64,000 nt of DNA, taken from assembly GCA_040756735.1 (NCBI GenBank), contig JBFLYC010000014.1:1-64000 (forward strand), given 5' to 3'. This DNA is from JBFLYC01 sp040756735 (GTDB lineage Bacteria; Bacillota; DSM-16504; Desulfitibacterales; Desulfitibacteraceae). Positions 18,191-27,019 of this stretch are shown here, piece by piece; the first letter of the stretch is position 1, and every line of letters starts with the position of its first letter. The position numbers and the translations under genes are program-made. A model generated the notes under the pieces. It did no database searches. It was not told the DNA's origin and was given only the letters and a program-made list of their open reading frames with translations.

Positions 18191-18670
18191 TTACTTATGA
18201 TAAGGTTCACCCCTAATAATCTTGAAGCAACGATAGATCTGCTCTAAAACAATTAAACGCATCAGCTGATGCGGGTAAGTAAGCTTTCCAAAGGATAGCC
18301 TGATATCTGCCCTTTTTAAAACTCTATCTGGAAGGCCCAGGCTTCCTCCTATTATTATTGTTAAATGGCTTTTGCCGGAAACCATCAGCTGCTGTAGCTT
18401 TTCTGCCAGGCCCTCAGAAGTAGGCATATCACCATCTTTATCAAGCACTGCTATAAAAGTATCTTCCTTCAGTCTGGCCAGGATTCTGTCCCCTTCTTTA
18501 TTTTTTACCTCTTCCTCGTCTTTTGGAGAAGGATTGGAAGGCAGCTTTTCCTCAGAGATTTCGATTATATTTAACTTGGCATAGGGCTGCAGTCTTTTTA
18601 AATACTCTTCAATGCCCTTTTTTAGATAGTTTTCTTTGATTTTTCCTACAGCAAGGACTTCTATCTGCAA
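18191..18670 (-). CDS. rlmH: 23S rRNA (pseudouridine-1915-N3)-methyltransferase RlmH
   Basis: SPOUT-family methyltransferase acting on helix 69 of 23S rRNA. MQIEVLAVGKIKENYLKKGIEEYLKR starts the protein. The knot region has TIIIGGSLGLPDRVLKRADIRLSFGKLTYPHQLMRLIVLEQIYR and ends EPYHK, all diagnostic. Full length at 159 residues. Downstream of htrA, as often in Firmicutes. Its 5' end and ribosome binding site have been duplicated upstream (18743-18849). Confidence 0.95.
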   Translation of the reverse strand: MQIEVLAVGKIKENYLKKGIEEYLKRLQPYAKLNIIEISEEKLPSNPSPKDEEEVKNKEGDRILARLKEDTFIAVLDKDGDMPTSEGLAEKLQQLMVSGKSHLTIIIGGSLGLPDRVLKRADIRLSFGKLTYPHQLMRLIVLEQIYRCFKIIRGEPYHK

Positions 18671-18849
18671 AATATCACCTCATGACAGACTATTTCTAAA
18701 ATGAATCGGAGAACCGTCCCCTGAATCAATCCCCTGAATCAATAGATAGTTTTCTTTGATTTTTCCTACAGCAAGGACTTCTATCTGCAAAATATCACCT
18801 CATGACAGACTATTTCTAAAATGAATCGGAGAACCGTCCCCTGAATCAA
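18623..18849. repeat. 107-base tandem duplication of the rlmH 5' end
   Basis: 18623-18729 and 18743-18849 are identical. The unit covers the first 16 codons of rlmH, its ribosome binding site and one copy of the TGAATCGGAGAACCGTCCCC repeat. The upstream copy therefore keeps a start codon (18790) and encodes a 36-codon minus-strand reading frame that leaves rlmH after 16 codons and runs into the repeat. Probably a recombination or mobilisation product between repeat copies. Confidence 0.92.
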
Positions 18850-19013
18850 AATCAATCTTGAAAAATGAATCGGAGAACCGTCCCCTGAATCACCCTGAAT
18901 CAAATCAATCTTGAAAAATGAATCGGAGAACCGTCCCCTGAATCATTTGAATCGGAGAACCGTCCCCTGAATCATTCTGAATCATTTGAATCGGAGAACC
19001 GTCCTCTGAATCG
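18702..19013. repeat. array of six REP-like units between htrA and rlmH
   Basis: Six copies of a 27-base unit, TGAATCGGAGAACCGTCCCC plus TGAATCA, start at 18702, 18822, 18866, 18919, 18948 and 18987. They are separated by short variable spacers rich in TGAATCA. The last copy has small changes. On the other strand the unit reads GGGGACGGTTCTCCGATTCA, a type widespread in Firmicute genomes and resembling REP sequences. No transposase is in the window. The array fills the 366-base gap between htrA and rlmH. Confidence 0.88.
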
Positions 19014-19036
19014 ACTGAATCGATTCCTGAATGAAT

Positions 19037-20179
19037 TTATCTTCTAGGCATTTCGCCCAGTTTAACTTTTAATTCGATGCGATTGTTGTCCCTGACAACC
19101 ACTATGATGACCTCATCTCCAACCTTTTTGTTCTTTAATACATCCTGCAGGTCATCAAAGGTTAAAATAATTTGCTCATCCATTTGAACAATTACATCAC
19201 CGGGCCGCATTCCTGCTGAAGCTGCAGGGCCGCCTGCAACAACGCCACCTACATAAATGCCTTCGGGCAAGTTATACCATTCTGACATGCGGGAAGTAAT
19301 TTCCCTGAAGTCAAAGATACCTATAAAAGGCCTGCTTACATAACCCTTTTCAATCAATTGATCAATTATGGGTTTTACTGAATTTGAGGGAATGGCAAAA
19401 TTCATTCCTTCCACATCTGCCCTGGCAATTTTCACGCTGTTAATACCTATTACTTCACCTTTTGCGTTAACCAGGGCCCCTCCTGAGTTGCCGGGATTTA
19501 TCGCTGCATCTGTCTGCAGTACCCGTAAAGTTATTTCTTCACCCCCGGAAGCCCGGACCTTAATTTCCCTATCAAGAGCACTTATTACACCAACAGTAAC
19601 TGACCTGGCAAAATTCTTGCCTAAGGGGTTACCTATAGCTACGGCCATCTCACCTACTCGCAATTGATCCGAATCTCCAAATCTGGCCTCAGGCAGATTG
19701 TCAGCTTGTATCTGCAAAACAGCGAGGTCGGTATTCCTATCATAGCCTATCAGGGTAGCTTCATAATGTGTGTCCTCAGTCACTGTCACCTGTATCTTGG
19801 TTGCGCCTTCCACCACGTGAAAGTTTGTCACAATATATCCTTTATTTTTATCAAAAATTACTCCCGAACCTTCGCTTGTAATAGGGTTATTAAAAAAGTC
19901 ATGACCCCTCAGGTTAGTTATACCCACCACTGCCGGCCCTACATTTTCTGCTATGGCAATGACAGGCGAGTCTTCCACCTTAAAAGGCACCACCGGTAGA
20001 TCTGGATAATCCCATCTTCCCTGGTCGTTAATTTGTCCTTCAAGCATAGGGAAAAAGTACGGAGCAAAATATAATACAAGCAACCCCCCTACAAAGGCGC
20101 TTAACAAACATAAAACTATAATAAAGAAAAAACCAGGTCTTCTGCTTCCTCCATATTCATGTGCTGAAAAATAGCCCAT
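19037..20179 (-). CDS. htrA: HtrA/DegP-family S1C serine protease with PDZ domain
   Basis: Membrane-anchored protein quality-control protease. One N-terminal membrane segment (about residues 18-42) is followed by a trypsin-like domain with His121 (TNFHVVEG), Asp151 (DRNTDLAVL) and Ser232 (NPGNSGGAL), then one PDZ domain (about 285-378, GGVVAGGPAASAGMRPGDVIVQ). 380 residues matches the single-PDZ HtrA of Firmicutes. The catalytic domain should face outside the membrane. Confidence 0.93.
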   Translation of the reverse strand: MGYFSAHEYGGSRRPGFFFIIVLCLLSAFVGGLLVLYFAPYFFPMLEGQINDQGRWDYPDLPVVPFKVEDSPVIAIAENVGPAVVGITNLRGHDFFNNPITSEGSGVIFDKNKGYIVTNFHVVEGATKIQVTVTEDTHYEATLIGYDRNTDLAVLQIQADNLPEARFGDSDQLRVGEMAVAIGNPLGKNFARSVTVGVISALDREIKVRASGGEEITLRVLQTDAAINPGNSGGALVNAKGEVIGINSVKIARADVEGMNFAIPSNSVKPIIDQLIEKGYVSRPFIGIFDFREITSRMSEWYNLPEGIYVGGVVAGGPAASAGMRPGDVIVQMDEQIILTFDDLQDVLKNKKVGDEVIIVVVRDNNRIELKVKLGEMPRR

Positions 20180-20302
20180 AACTCCACCTCCTTGTTCTTG
20201 GTTCCCATACTATTTTAGCAATTAAACGATAATTCCTGCAACACTATAGGCATAAAATATCTGCCAACTTTAAAAATAAAACCCAGGAAAGCTTCCTGAA
20301 TT

Positions 20303-21163
20303 TTAATGATGAACAATCTTGATATTGTTTATTACCCTGGCTATACCAGGAAGTCCAATGGCCATAATCTCTGCAACCTTTTTGGCCCCTGGCGTATAGA
20401 CCTCTCCGCTCAAATATGCTGTTCCCGCTACTACATGCACAGTCAAATCTTGTTCTTGTAAATGAGGCAGCTGTGCAAGCGCCCCGCGCAGCCTGTTGGT
20501 CAACCTGCTGTCCTGGCTGCTGCCTTCCGTTGATTTGATGTTGTTTACAACCTTGCTAACACCGGGCATGGAAGCAGCAACCTGCTCAGCCAGTACTGCC
20601 TGCGCCGGCCTGTCAACAATACCTTCTAAGTATACAGTACCCTTGTCTACCCTGGTTTGAATATCCTGTACATCAAGCTTTTCTTCCAATGAAAATGCTC
20701 TTTCAACTTCGTTGGTTAAAGTAGCATCATCTCGCCTGGCTTCTTTCTCTATCTCTAATTGACTGATTACCTCTTTTACCCCAAGCACCTGCCCTGCTAG
20801 ACCAATGGCTAGTCTTTCTTGTCCTATATTGGCAACATATCCCTTTAACAGGACAATGCCTTTATGACATGCAGCGCCTACACGTTCCAATTCTTTATGC
20901 CTTGATATTTTGGCTTCCACAGCGCCAGCAATATCTTTATCCTCTACTTCCCCTTCCGTAGATATGGTCAGATGGTTTTCAACTTTTTTTACACCAGGAA
21001 TTTTTCTGACTAACTTCTCCACTCTTTTTTTGTCATCAAGTACATCAACAATCCCAGAAATGGATACAATTCCTCTTTTAACATCAACTTGAATATCTGA
21101 CATGTGTTCCTGCATCAATGCAGTCATTACAGCGTCTTTAACTTCATGGTCAGCCATTTTCAC
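20303..21163 (-). CDS. protein with four BON domains
   Basis: Four consecutive BON repeats at about residues 5-68, 75-140, 148-210 and 218-285. Each ends in the typical PGV.KV.N.I pattern (IPGVKKVENHL, VLGVKEVISQL, MPGVSKVVNNI, LPGIARVINNI) after a short strand such as GIVSISGIVD or GTVYLEGIVD. BON domains bind phospholipid membranes or ligands in envelope and stress proteins. No signal peptide is visible. GTG start at 21163 follows GGAGG by 11 bases. Specific role unknown. Confidence 0.86.
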   Translation of the reverse strand: MKMADHEVKDAVMTALMQEHMSDIQVDVKRGIVSISGIVDVLDDKKRVEKLVRKIPGVKKVENHLTISTEGEVEDKDIAGAVEAKISRHKELERVGAACHKGIVLLKGYVANIGQERLAIGLAGQVLGVKEVISQLEIEKEARRDDATLTNEVERAFSLEEKLDVQDIQTRVDKGTVYLEGIVDRPAQAVLAEQVAASMPGVSKVVNNIKSTEGSSQDSRLTNRLRGALAQLPHLQEQDLTVHVVAGTAYLSGEVYTPGAKKVAEIMAIGLPGIARVINNIKIVHH

Positions 21164-21385
21164 TTTTATACCAGCCTCCTTTGCTTGTATTATTCTGCCT
21201 CCTTAAACTTACTTTAATACAGTAAAAGCACTACCCGTTACAAAAAAATGGCAGTTTAAAGTCATGCCTGGACTTCGGCCTATTTGCTTGATGCGGCCTT
21301 AATGTGGGTTTTTATCTTAATGGAGGTCAGTTAAAGGAGTTATTTTTAATTTACTCTAAATTTGTGAACAAGTTGTGACCTAAAT

Positions 21386-22270
21386 TTAAAAAGATTGTGA
21401 AGATCTACATATTTCTTCAAAATTCTTCAGAGTGATGCCTGTACCTAACCAAAAAGCCTGTTTCATGGTTTTTCCTTCACCCAGGTAATCAAGGATTTTA
21501 TTCAAACCTTCATAACCATATTCATTAACAAGCTTCTCTACCATCACCAGAGATTGCCTGTAGGCATTGGATTGACTTGGAAGTTTGTCAAAACCCCTGT
21601 CCATGTCCTTTAATGGATACCATTCACCTTTTTTAGCAGGGTAATCAAACTCAAATCCAGTGATATCTCTTTCAATCAATTGGGCAATTCCTTCAGTAAA
21701 CCACCGTGTATAGTTTCCTTTTGTTCGATAATCTACAACCAGATGAACATACTCGTGAACCATTGGTCCCGACTCACGAAATCTAATTAACATTTCCTCC
21801 TGGGACATGTTTTCATCCAGCCATTCAAAAGGGGATAACACTCTTATGACACCAGCCCAATAAACTCCCAAAGCGCTTTCATCAGCATCCCAGCCAAAAC
21901 TTTTTACCAGGCTGGCATTATCAGGATAAATCACAATGGGGACTGTTCTCTTATTGTCAAATTTGAGAAGATCATTGACGCTCTGATAATCTTCAATTAT
22001 TGTATTTAACACTAAATCTGCAATACCAGCATCTTTTTGGTGATACTTTACAATAAAATATTTGTTAGTGAGACTCTCCCAGTTTCGGGTCCTGATTTCC
22101 ATTTCTTTTTTTGCTGCCTCTCTTACAAAGGAGTAAGCAGTAGTTTTGGGAAATACAGGGTTTTTTACAGCATAAATGGAAACGATCATAAAAACCATGG
22201 TCACCATAACATTAATTATTAAACGAAGTATTTTAGCTCCTCTTTGGCAAATACAAACATCCTTGAGCAT
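21386..22270 (-). CDS. membrane-anchored gluzincin metallopeptidase-like protein (peptidase MA family)
   Basis: An N-terminal hydrophobic anchor (about residues 16-36) is followed by a peptidase domain with the zinc motif HEYVH (HExxH). The third ligand Glu is in RWFTEGIAQLIE about 22 residues later. This arrangement is that of the peptidase MA-like family, probably acting outside the membrane. Substrate unknown. It lies downstream of the HU-MinD gene, but a terminator and repeat element intervene, so it is probably transcribed separately. Confidence 0.78.
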   Translation of the reverse strand: MLKDVCICQRGAKILRLIINVMVTMVFMIVSIYAVKNPVFPKTTAYSFVREAAKKEMEIRTRNWESLTNKYFIVKYHQKDAGIADLVLNTIIEDYQSVNDLLKFDNKRTVPIVIYPDNASLVKSFGWDADESALGVYWAGVIRVLSPFEWLDENMSQEEMLIRFRESGPMVHEYVHLVVDYRTKGNYTRWFTEGIAQLIERDITGFEFDYPAKKGEWYPLKDMDRGFDKLPSQSNAYRQSLVMVEKLVNEYGYEGLNKILDYLGEGKTMKQAFWLGTGITLKNFEEICRSSQSF

Positions 22271-22369
22271 GGTTAGCCCCCCCTCTGCTAACTACACTTA
22301 CTGTCTATAAGTGATTATACTTGCCTTTTATCATAATATCATTGGTAATTCTTACAGAAAAACTGAAAA

Positions 22370-22498
22370 GGGGACACATCTAAACAAGGTAAGGGGACAC
22401 ACCTCTTGCAGGATGCATGATGCAAGAGGCAAGAAGCAAGATTTACTCATGCCTCTTGCTTCACGCTTCTTGTCTCTTGAACAGAGGAATATCCCCAA
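22370..22498. mobile_element. GGGGACA/TGTCCCC palindromic element, copy 1
   Basis: Non-coding element beginning GGGGACACA and ending TATCCCC. Its interior can fold into a long imperfect hairpin (GCAAGAGGCAAGAAGC against GCTTCACGCTTCTTG and CTCTTG). A second GGGGACAC lies at 22393. 96 bases (22395-22490) are identical to 53255-53350. It ends 5 bases from the T-run of the terminator of the HU-MinD gene. Resembles a MITE or REP-type element without its own transposase. Confidence 0.75.
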
Positions 22499-22502
22499 AA
22501 CC

Positions 22503-22533
22503 AAAAAAATGGCGCTCTTGAAGTGAGAGCACC
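22503..22533 (-). terminator. Rho-independent terminator of the HU-MinD gene
   Basis: On the minus strand GGTGCTCT / AGAGCGCC with a 7-base loop, then A and TTTTTTT. Confidence 0.8.
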
Positions 22534-22568
22534 GTGCTATCTATTATGTGAATTTATATTTAGATGGT

Positions 22569-23672
22569 CTATGCTGAAAAAAGGCTTTTTAGTTTATCCA
22601 AAAGTCCCCTGGGTTTTTCTTCTACTGGTAAGTCTGTGGCAAGTGGATTTATTTTTTTTGCAATAGTTGTAATGCAGATGGAAGCAGGAGATGCCGGATT
22701 AAATATAATATGAGGGGTAAAACTTTTAACTGCCCTTGTGACATTAACATCGTGCAGGATATATCCTAAGGTTTCTGCCTTAATTTCAAGGAAACGCTCA
22801 ACAACCTTAAGCATTCTTTCAGCTACATCTTTAGCCTCTTTGAGGTTTTCCACCAGATTAACTACCAGTTTCACCCTCAGGGATGGATCTTTTTCGTTTA
22901 AAACCTTAATGATTGCATAAGCATCTGTAATAGCATGGGGTTCAGGAGTGGTTACAATAATTATCTCATCAGCTGCCAGAACAAAATTCACCACATTACG
23001 GCTGATACCTGAGCCGGTATCAATTAAGATTACATCAGCATGGTCCTCTAACGGTTTAAACATGTTCACTATTCTGCTCAATTCACTTTCAGGCAAATCA
23101 GCTAAAGACTGCAACCCTGATCCTCCCGGGATAAATTTTATGCCATTAGGCCCATCAGCTACAATATCCATAATATTATGCTTACTCCTGTCAACCAGAT
23201 GCTGCAGCGTATACTTGATATCAGTTCCCAACAGCACATCCACATTGGCAGTACCTAGGTCAGCATCAATAATACATACGCGCAGGCCAAGTTTTGAAAG
23301 GGCTATGGCAGTATTAATGACAAAGTTGGTTTTACCCACTCCCCCCTTTCCACTGGTAACGGCAATAATCCGGGGCAGTCCTGATTTCCTTCGTGCAACC
23401 CTAACCATATTTTTTTTGATAGACTTACCCGGCTTGAAAACAGGTGCCCGGGTAGCAGCAATTTCAATGATTTGCCCGTTTTGAGGATTTCTACCCCTTC
23501 TTGCTCCTCTTTCTCTTACCTCAAAAGTTCCAAAACCTGAAAGCTGGACTTTATCGCCAGCAGCTAGAGCTTCTTCAATAATAAAAAGTATACTGCTGAC
23601 AATTGTTTCAGCCTCTTTTTTAGTAATTCCTGCATTTTCTGATACTTTCGAAATCAGTTCTCCTTTATTCAT
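22569..23672 (-). CDS. fusion of an HU-type DNA-binding domain to a MinD/ParA-type ATPase
   Basis: Single open frame of 367 residues. Residues 1-92 are a complete HU/IHF protein (MNKGELISKVSENAGITKKEAE; GFGTFEVRERGARRGRNPQNG). Residues about 100-350 are a deviant-Walker ATPase with SGKGGVGKTNFVINTAIALSK, VCIIDADLGTANVDVLLG, and VILIDTGSG, closest in appearance to FlhG/MinD-type proteins. The tail RGLLDKLKSLFSA is an amphipathic helix that could act as a MinD-like membrane-targeting sequence. ATG 23672 follows AGGAG. No flagellar or par genes are adjacent. A role in nucleoid positioning is inference. Confidence 0.88.
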   Translation of the reverse strand: MNKGELISKVSENAGITKKEAETIVSSILFIIEEALAAGDKVQLSGFGTFEVRERGARRGRNPQNGQIIEIAATRAPVFKPGKSIKKNMVRVARRKSGLPRIIAVTSGKGGVGKTNFVINTAIALSKLGLRVCIIDADLGTANVDVLLGTDIKYTLQHLVDRSKHNIMDIVADGPNGIKFIPGGSGLQSLADLPESELSRIVNMFKPLEDHADVILIDTGSGISRNVVNFVLAADEIIIVTTPEPHAITDAYAIIKVLNEKDPSLRVKLVVNLVENLKEAKDVAERMLKVVERFLEIKAETLGYILHDVNVTRAVKSFTPHIIFNPASPASICITTIAKKINPLATDLPVEEKPRGLLDKLKSLFSA

Positions 23673-23790
23673 GGCGCAACTCCTTGATTTCGACAAGGCT
23701 GTAAATAACCTGCGAATTTTCTTCTCATCTTTATTCCACAATAATCAAAATTTTCCTCCTGATTTACATAGTTTTTCTATTGAAAATAAA

Positions 23791-23812
23791 ATTTTGCGAC
23801 AAGTTGCAAAAT
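23791..23812. promoter_or_regulatory. inverted repeat in the divergent HU-MinD / rodZ intergenic region
   Basis: ATTTTGC-N8-GCAAAAT, between the two divergent starts. Possible shared operator; no regulator assigned. Confidence 0.3.
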
Positions 23813-23938
23813 ATTTGTCGGCAGTTATAATTTTATAGCAGGAAATTCTTGAATAGTGCAGAAAGCCCTTATTAGAATATTTTGTTTTCTATTTTTTTAT
23901 AATCTCTATATTTAACGGTAAGGAGTGGCGATTTTATA

Positions 23939-24715
23939 ATGACCAGTATCGGATTTGGAAAAAAACTTAAGGAACAGCGTCTAAACATGGGACTATCAAT
24001 CCAAGACGTTGTAGAAAAAACAAATATTAAGGGCAAGTATATCGAAGCGCTGGAGGAGGAAAACCTGGCAGTTCTTCCTGGAAAGGTCTATACAAAAGAG
24101 TTCTTGCGCACCTATTCCAGGTTTTTAAACCTTGATGTTAACGAAATGCTTGTGGAATTCAATAAAACTCTTGCAGACGGCACCACAGCCAAATCCTTTA
24201 TTAAAGAAAGTTTCCGCACTCAACAAAATCCTACTTTTAGGATAAACTATGCCAAACTGCTTCGCTTTACCGTTTTAGTCCTTGCTGTCCTAGTACTGTT
24301 TAGCGTCAACAAATTCTGGAATAAAAACCCTGAACCAATCGCCCCACCCCCAGATCAAGCTGCAATTTCCCAACCAGAAAAAGAAGACCCTAAGATTGAA
24401 CCTGATAAAGAGCCTCCCAAGGAGACCCAGAATCCGCAAGATAGTGCACCTAGCGCTCCGGTTGTTGACATAGTGAAATTGGAAATAACCGCAGCAAGAG
24501 GAGATTGCTGGCTTGAAGTGGTGACCGGAGGTAAAACCCTTTATTATGGTACACTGAAAAAGGATGAAGAAAAGCTGGTTTTTGAAAGTAATGAAGAGAT
24601 TAAAGTAGTCTTTGGGAATGCCGGAGCTGTTGATGTATACGTAAATGGGGCGCCTCTGGGCATCTTGGGAGAAACCAGCCAGGTAGTTAGAAGTACCTTT
24701 GCTCCAGAACCATAA
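23939..24715 (+). CDS. RodZ-like protein: helix-turn-helix, membrane segment, DUF4115
   Basis: The N-terminal HTH (residues 5-70: FGKKLKEQRLNMGLSIQDVVEKTNI and YTKEFLRTYSRFL) is of the RodZ type that binds MreB. One membrane helix follows (about 105-123, LLRFTVLVLAVLVLF), then a Pro/Glu-rich linker, then a C-terminal DUF4115 beta domain (about 178-255, WLEVVTGGKTLYYGTL). RodZ organises the elongation machinery for cell shape. Divergent from the HU-MinD gene. Confidence 0.85.
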   Translation: MTSIGFGKKLKEQRLNMGLSIQDVVEKTNIKGKYIEALEEENLAVLPGKVYTKEFLRTYSRFLNLDVNEMLVEFNKTLADGTTAKSFIKESFRTQQNPTFRINYAKLLRFTVLVLAVLVLFSVNKFWNKNPEPIAPPPDQAAISQPEKEDPKIEPDKEPPKETQNPQDSAPSAPVVDIVKLEITAARGDCWLEVVTGGKTLYYGTLKKDEEKLVFESNEEIKVVFGNAGAVDVYVNGAPLGILGETSQVVRSTFAPEP

Positions 24716-24755
24716 AAAAAGCTCTGGGGTGGGATAACCACCCCAGAGCTTTTAA
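24716..24755. terminator. bidirectional terminator between rodZ-like and copZ-like genes
   Basis: Fifteen-base stem AAAGCTCTGGGGTGG / CCACCCCAGAGCTTT with A-run before and T-run after, between convergent genes. It overlaps the last bases of the copZ-like gene. Confidence 0.92.
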
Positions 24756-24985
24756 ACTTCATAACCTGCCCCTGAGATTGCTTCCTTAATTTTCTCCTCG
24801 CTAGTTTTTGTTTTATCGAAATCAACTCTGACATTCTTTGCATCAAGATTAACCTCTGCGTCACATACTCCATCTAAAGTCATTAGAGCTTCCTCAACTG
24901 CCTTTTTACAATGAGCACAACTCATCCCTTGGACCCCAATGGTCACGCTCTCAATGGCACTTCCACAATTGCAGTGTTCACACAT
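24752..24985 (-). CDS. CopZ-like heavy-metal-associated (HMA) domain protein
   Basis: 77 residues. The HMA domain has the copper-binding GMSCAHC motif, followed by VDFDKTKTSEEKIKEAISGAGYEV. An extra N-terminal Cys cluster (MCEHCNCG) is unusual for a plain copper chaperone. ATG 24985 is preferred over the GTG at 24997 because that GTG lies within the ribosome binding site GGGAGGTGAGG. No CopA ATPase is adjacent. Confidence 0.85.
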   Translation of the reverse strand: MCEHCNCGSAIESVTIGVQGMSCAHCKKAVEEALMTLDGVCDAEVNLDAKNVRVDFDKTKTSEEKIKEAISGAGYEV

Positions 24986-25153
24986 TTCTTTCCTCACCTC
25001 CCTATATTTGGCTTAAGAACATTCTTGCCCCTTTTGTACTTAACTATACAAATTATTTAAGGTTTTTGATATGCTAATAAAGGGGATAACGGGTGTCCCC
25101 AGATTAATTAAAAACCCTAAAGCTGTAAAAACCGGCAAAGGAGAAATATTCTT

Positions 25154-25918
25154 ATGACTTCTTTAGATATTAAAAGGACAGATAGAAAGTGGTTTTTAAC
25201 GCCAGTAAAAAAGACAATTTTTCAATATCACATGATTGACCATGGTGACAAAATAGCGGTTGGGCTGTCTGGGGGAAAAGACAGTTCTACACTATTTTAT
25301 ATTCTCACCTTCCTACAAAAACAAATGCCAGTGAAATTTGAGCTTGTGCCTATTTCGCTGACTCTGGGTTTTGAGGACATGGACATTTCTCCATTAAGAG
25401 ACTTCGTCTCTAGACTAGGAAACACACTTTACATTGAGCCTACCTTGATCGGAAAAATTGTTTTCGACCTTCGCCAGGAGAAAAATCCATGCGCCTTGTG
25501 CGCTAATTTACGCAGGGGCGCCCTCTATGATACAGCTAAAAAGCTGGGTTGTAACAAAGTGGCCCTCGGCCATCATCTTGATGATGCCATTGAAACTTTT
25601 TTTATGAACCTGGTTTTTAATGGGCAGATGGGCATTTTCCAACCCAAGTCATTTTTAGACAGGAAGAAGATAACTGTTATCAGGCCATTAATCACCCTGG
25701 AGGAAAGCTCTATTATAAGCATTGCCAAGGCCAAAAAAATACCTGTAGTTAAAAACACCTGTCCTGCAAATAAGAAGACCAAAAGGGAAGAAATGAAAAA
25801 ATTAGTTTCTGAATTAAGCAGAAGTTATCCTGATATCCGTTATAAATTTTTATGTGCCGCTCAGAATATACAATTAGAAAACTTCTGGAATGAAGACCAG
25901 TATTTACCTCTCAGCTAA
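25154..25918 (+). CDS. TtcA-family tRNA 2-thiolation PP-loop ATPase
   Basis: Adenylating sulfurtransferase of the TtcA type, which makes 2-thiocytidine at tRNA position 32 with an Fe-S cluster. PP-loop GLSGGKDSSTLFYIL at about residue 36; cluster Cys pair in PCALCANLRRG; VALGHHLDDAIETFFMNL as the second family motif; a third Cys in VKNTCPANKKTKRE. 254 residues. AAAGGAG precedes the ATG. It converges with trxB, overlapping by 15 bases. Confidence 0.85.
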   Translation: MTSLDIKRTDRKWFLTPVKKTIFQYHMIDHGDKIAVGLSGGKDSSTLFYILTFLQKQMPVKFELVPISLTLGFEDMDISPLRDFVSRLGNTLYIEPTLIGKIVFDLRQEKNPCALCANLRRGALYDTAKKLGCNKVALGHHLDDAIETFFMNLVFNGQMGIFQPKSFLDRKKITVIRPLITLEESSIISIAKAKKIPVVKNTCPANKKTKREEMKKLVSELSRSYPDIRYKFLCAAQNIQLENFWNEDQYLPLS

Positions 25919-26812
25919 ATATCTTTCTGCTGAGATAGCTGCCGTAGCGCCATCCCCTACGGCAGTAGATACTTGTCTTAAATACTTTTCTCTAACATCT
26001 CCTGCAGCAAAAACCCCTGCAAGATTAGTCTTAAGACTTTCATTAGTTTGAATATACCCGTTTTCATTCAGGTCAATACCTTTTAACCAGGCTGTATTAG
26101 GTACGGTACCTATGAAAATAAACACACCGCTTAATCTTTCTTCTTTTACCTCTCCTGTTACTAAATTTTTCAGGATAACCTTTTCAACTTTGTTTTCACC
26201 CTCAATTGATTCTACAACAGAATTCCAAACAAAAGCTATTTTAGGATTCTCCAATGCCCTCTCCTGCAAAATTTTTGCAGCTCTAAGCTCTCCCCGTCTA
26301 TGTATTAGCATGACTTCGCTGGCAAACTTGGTTAAAAAAATGGCTTCTTCTACAGCTGAATCCCCTCCACCTACAACAGCAACCGTTTTACCTTTAAAAA
26401 ATGCACCATCACAGGTAGCGCAGTATGAAACACCCCTACCCTGAAACTCATTTTCACCCGGCACCTCAAGTTTTCTGCCTTCGGCCCCTGTAGCGATGAT
26501 AACTGCTTTAGCTTCTATTATCCTGCTGTTAGTGGTTATTTTTTTTACATCTGTATTTAATTCAGCGGCCAAAACAGTTTCTGTAATCATTTCGGCTCCG
26601 AACCTGCTTGCCTGTTCATAAAATTTCATCATTAACTCAGGGCCGCCAATCCCTTCGGGGAAGCCCGGAAAATTTTCTATCCAACTGGTTAAAGCTGCCT
26701 GCCCTCCAGGCATGCTTTTTTCAATAATTATTGTCCTTCTTCCACCTCTGGCTCCATATAAAGCAGCTGTAAGCCCAGCAGGCCCCCCTCCTATTACTAC
26801 GATATCATACAT
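25904..26812 (-). CDS. trxB: thioredoxin-disulfide reductase
   Basis: NADPH- and FAD-dependent enzyme that reduces thioredoxin. FAD motif VIGGGPAGLTAALYGARGG, redox pair in SYCATCDGAFF, NAD(P) motif VAVVGGGDSAVEEAIFL and the C-terminal GVFAAGDVREKYLRQVSTAVGDGATAA. ATG 26812 with GGAGG upstream is used in place of the longer frame from 26860. Confidence 0.93.
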   Translation of the reverse strand: MYDIVVIGGGPAGLTAALYGARGGRRTIIIEKSMPGGQAALTSWIENFPGFPEGIGGPELMMKFYEQASRFGAEMITETVLAAELNTDVKKITTNSRIIEAKAVIIATGAEGRKLEVPGENEFQGRGVSYCATCDGAFFKGKTVAVVGGGDSAVEEAIFLTKFASEVMLIHRRGELRAAKILQERALENPKIAFVWNSVVESIEGENKVEKVILKNLVTGEVKEERLSGVFIFIGTVPNTAWLKGIDLNENGYIQTNESLKTNLAGVFAAGDVREKYLRQVSTAVGDGATAAISAERYLAER

Positions 26813-27019
26813 ACCCTTGCCCTCCTTATTAGCTCCTTTAATATATCTGTGAACATTCATCCCTTTTTCATTATTTGCCTTAAAGGGACTTCTTTATACA
26901 CCTGTCCGCCTCCAAACCCTTTGGTGTTTGGTATAATCATTCCCGTTTTGGTAACTAAGAGAGATCTCATATTAGACTCAATGGAAAACCCCGGCATTTA
27001 ATCCGGGGTTTGATAATAC

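Noticed and set aside
22948..23484. 178-codon plus-strand frame
   Set aside because: Antisense shadow of the HU-MinD gene with low-complexity composition.
25080..25101. Mini GGGGATA...TGTCCCC sequence before the ttcA-like gene, possibly another element copy
   Set aside because: Only about 20 bases, without interior similarity to the family; may be chance or a relic.
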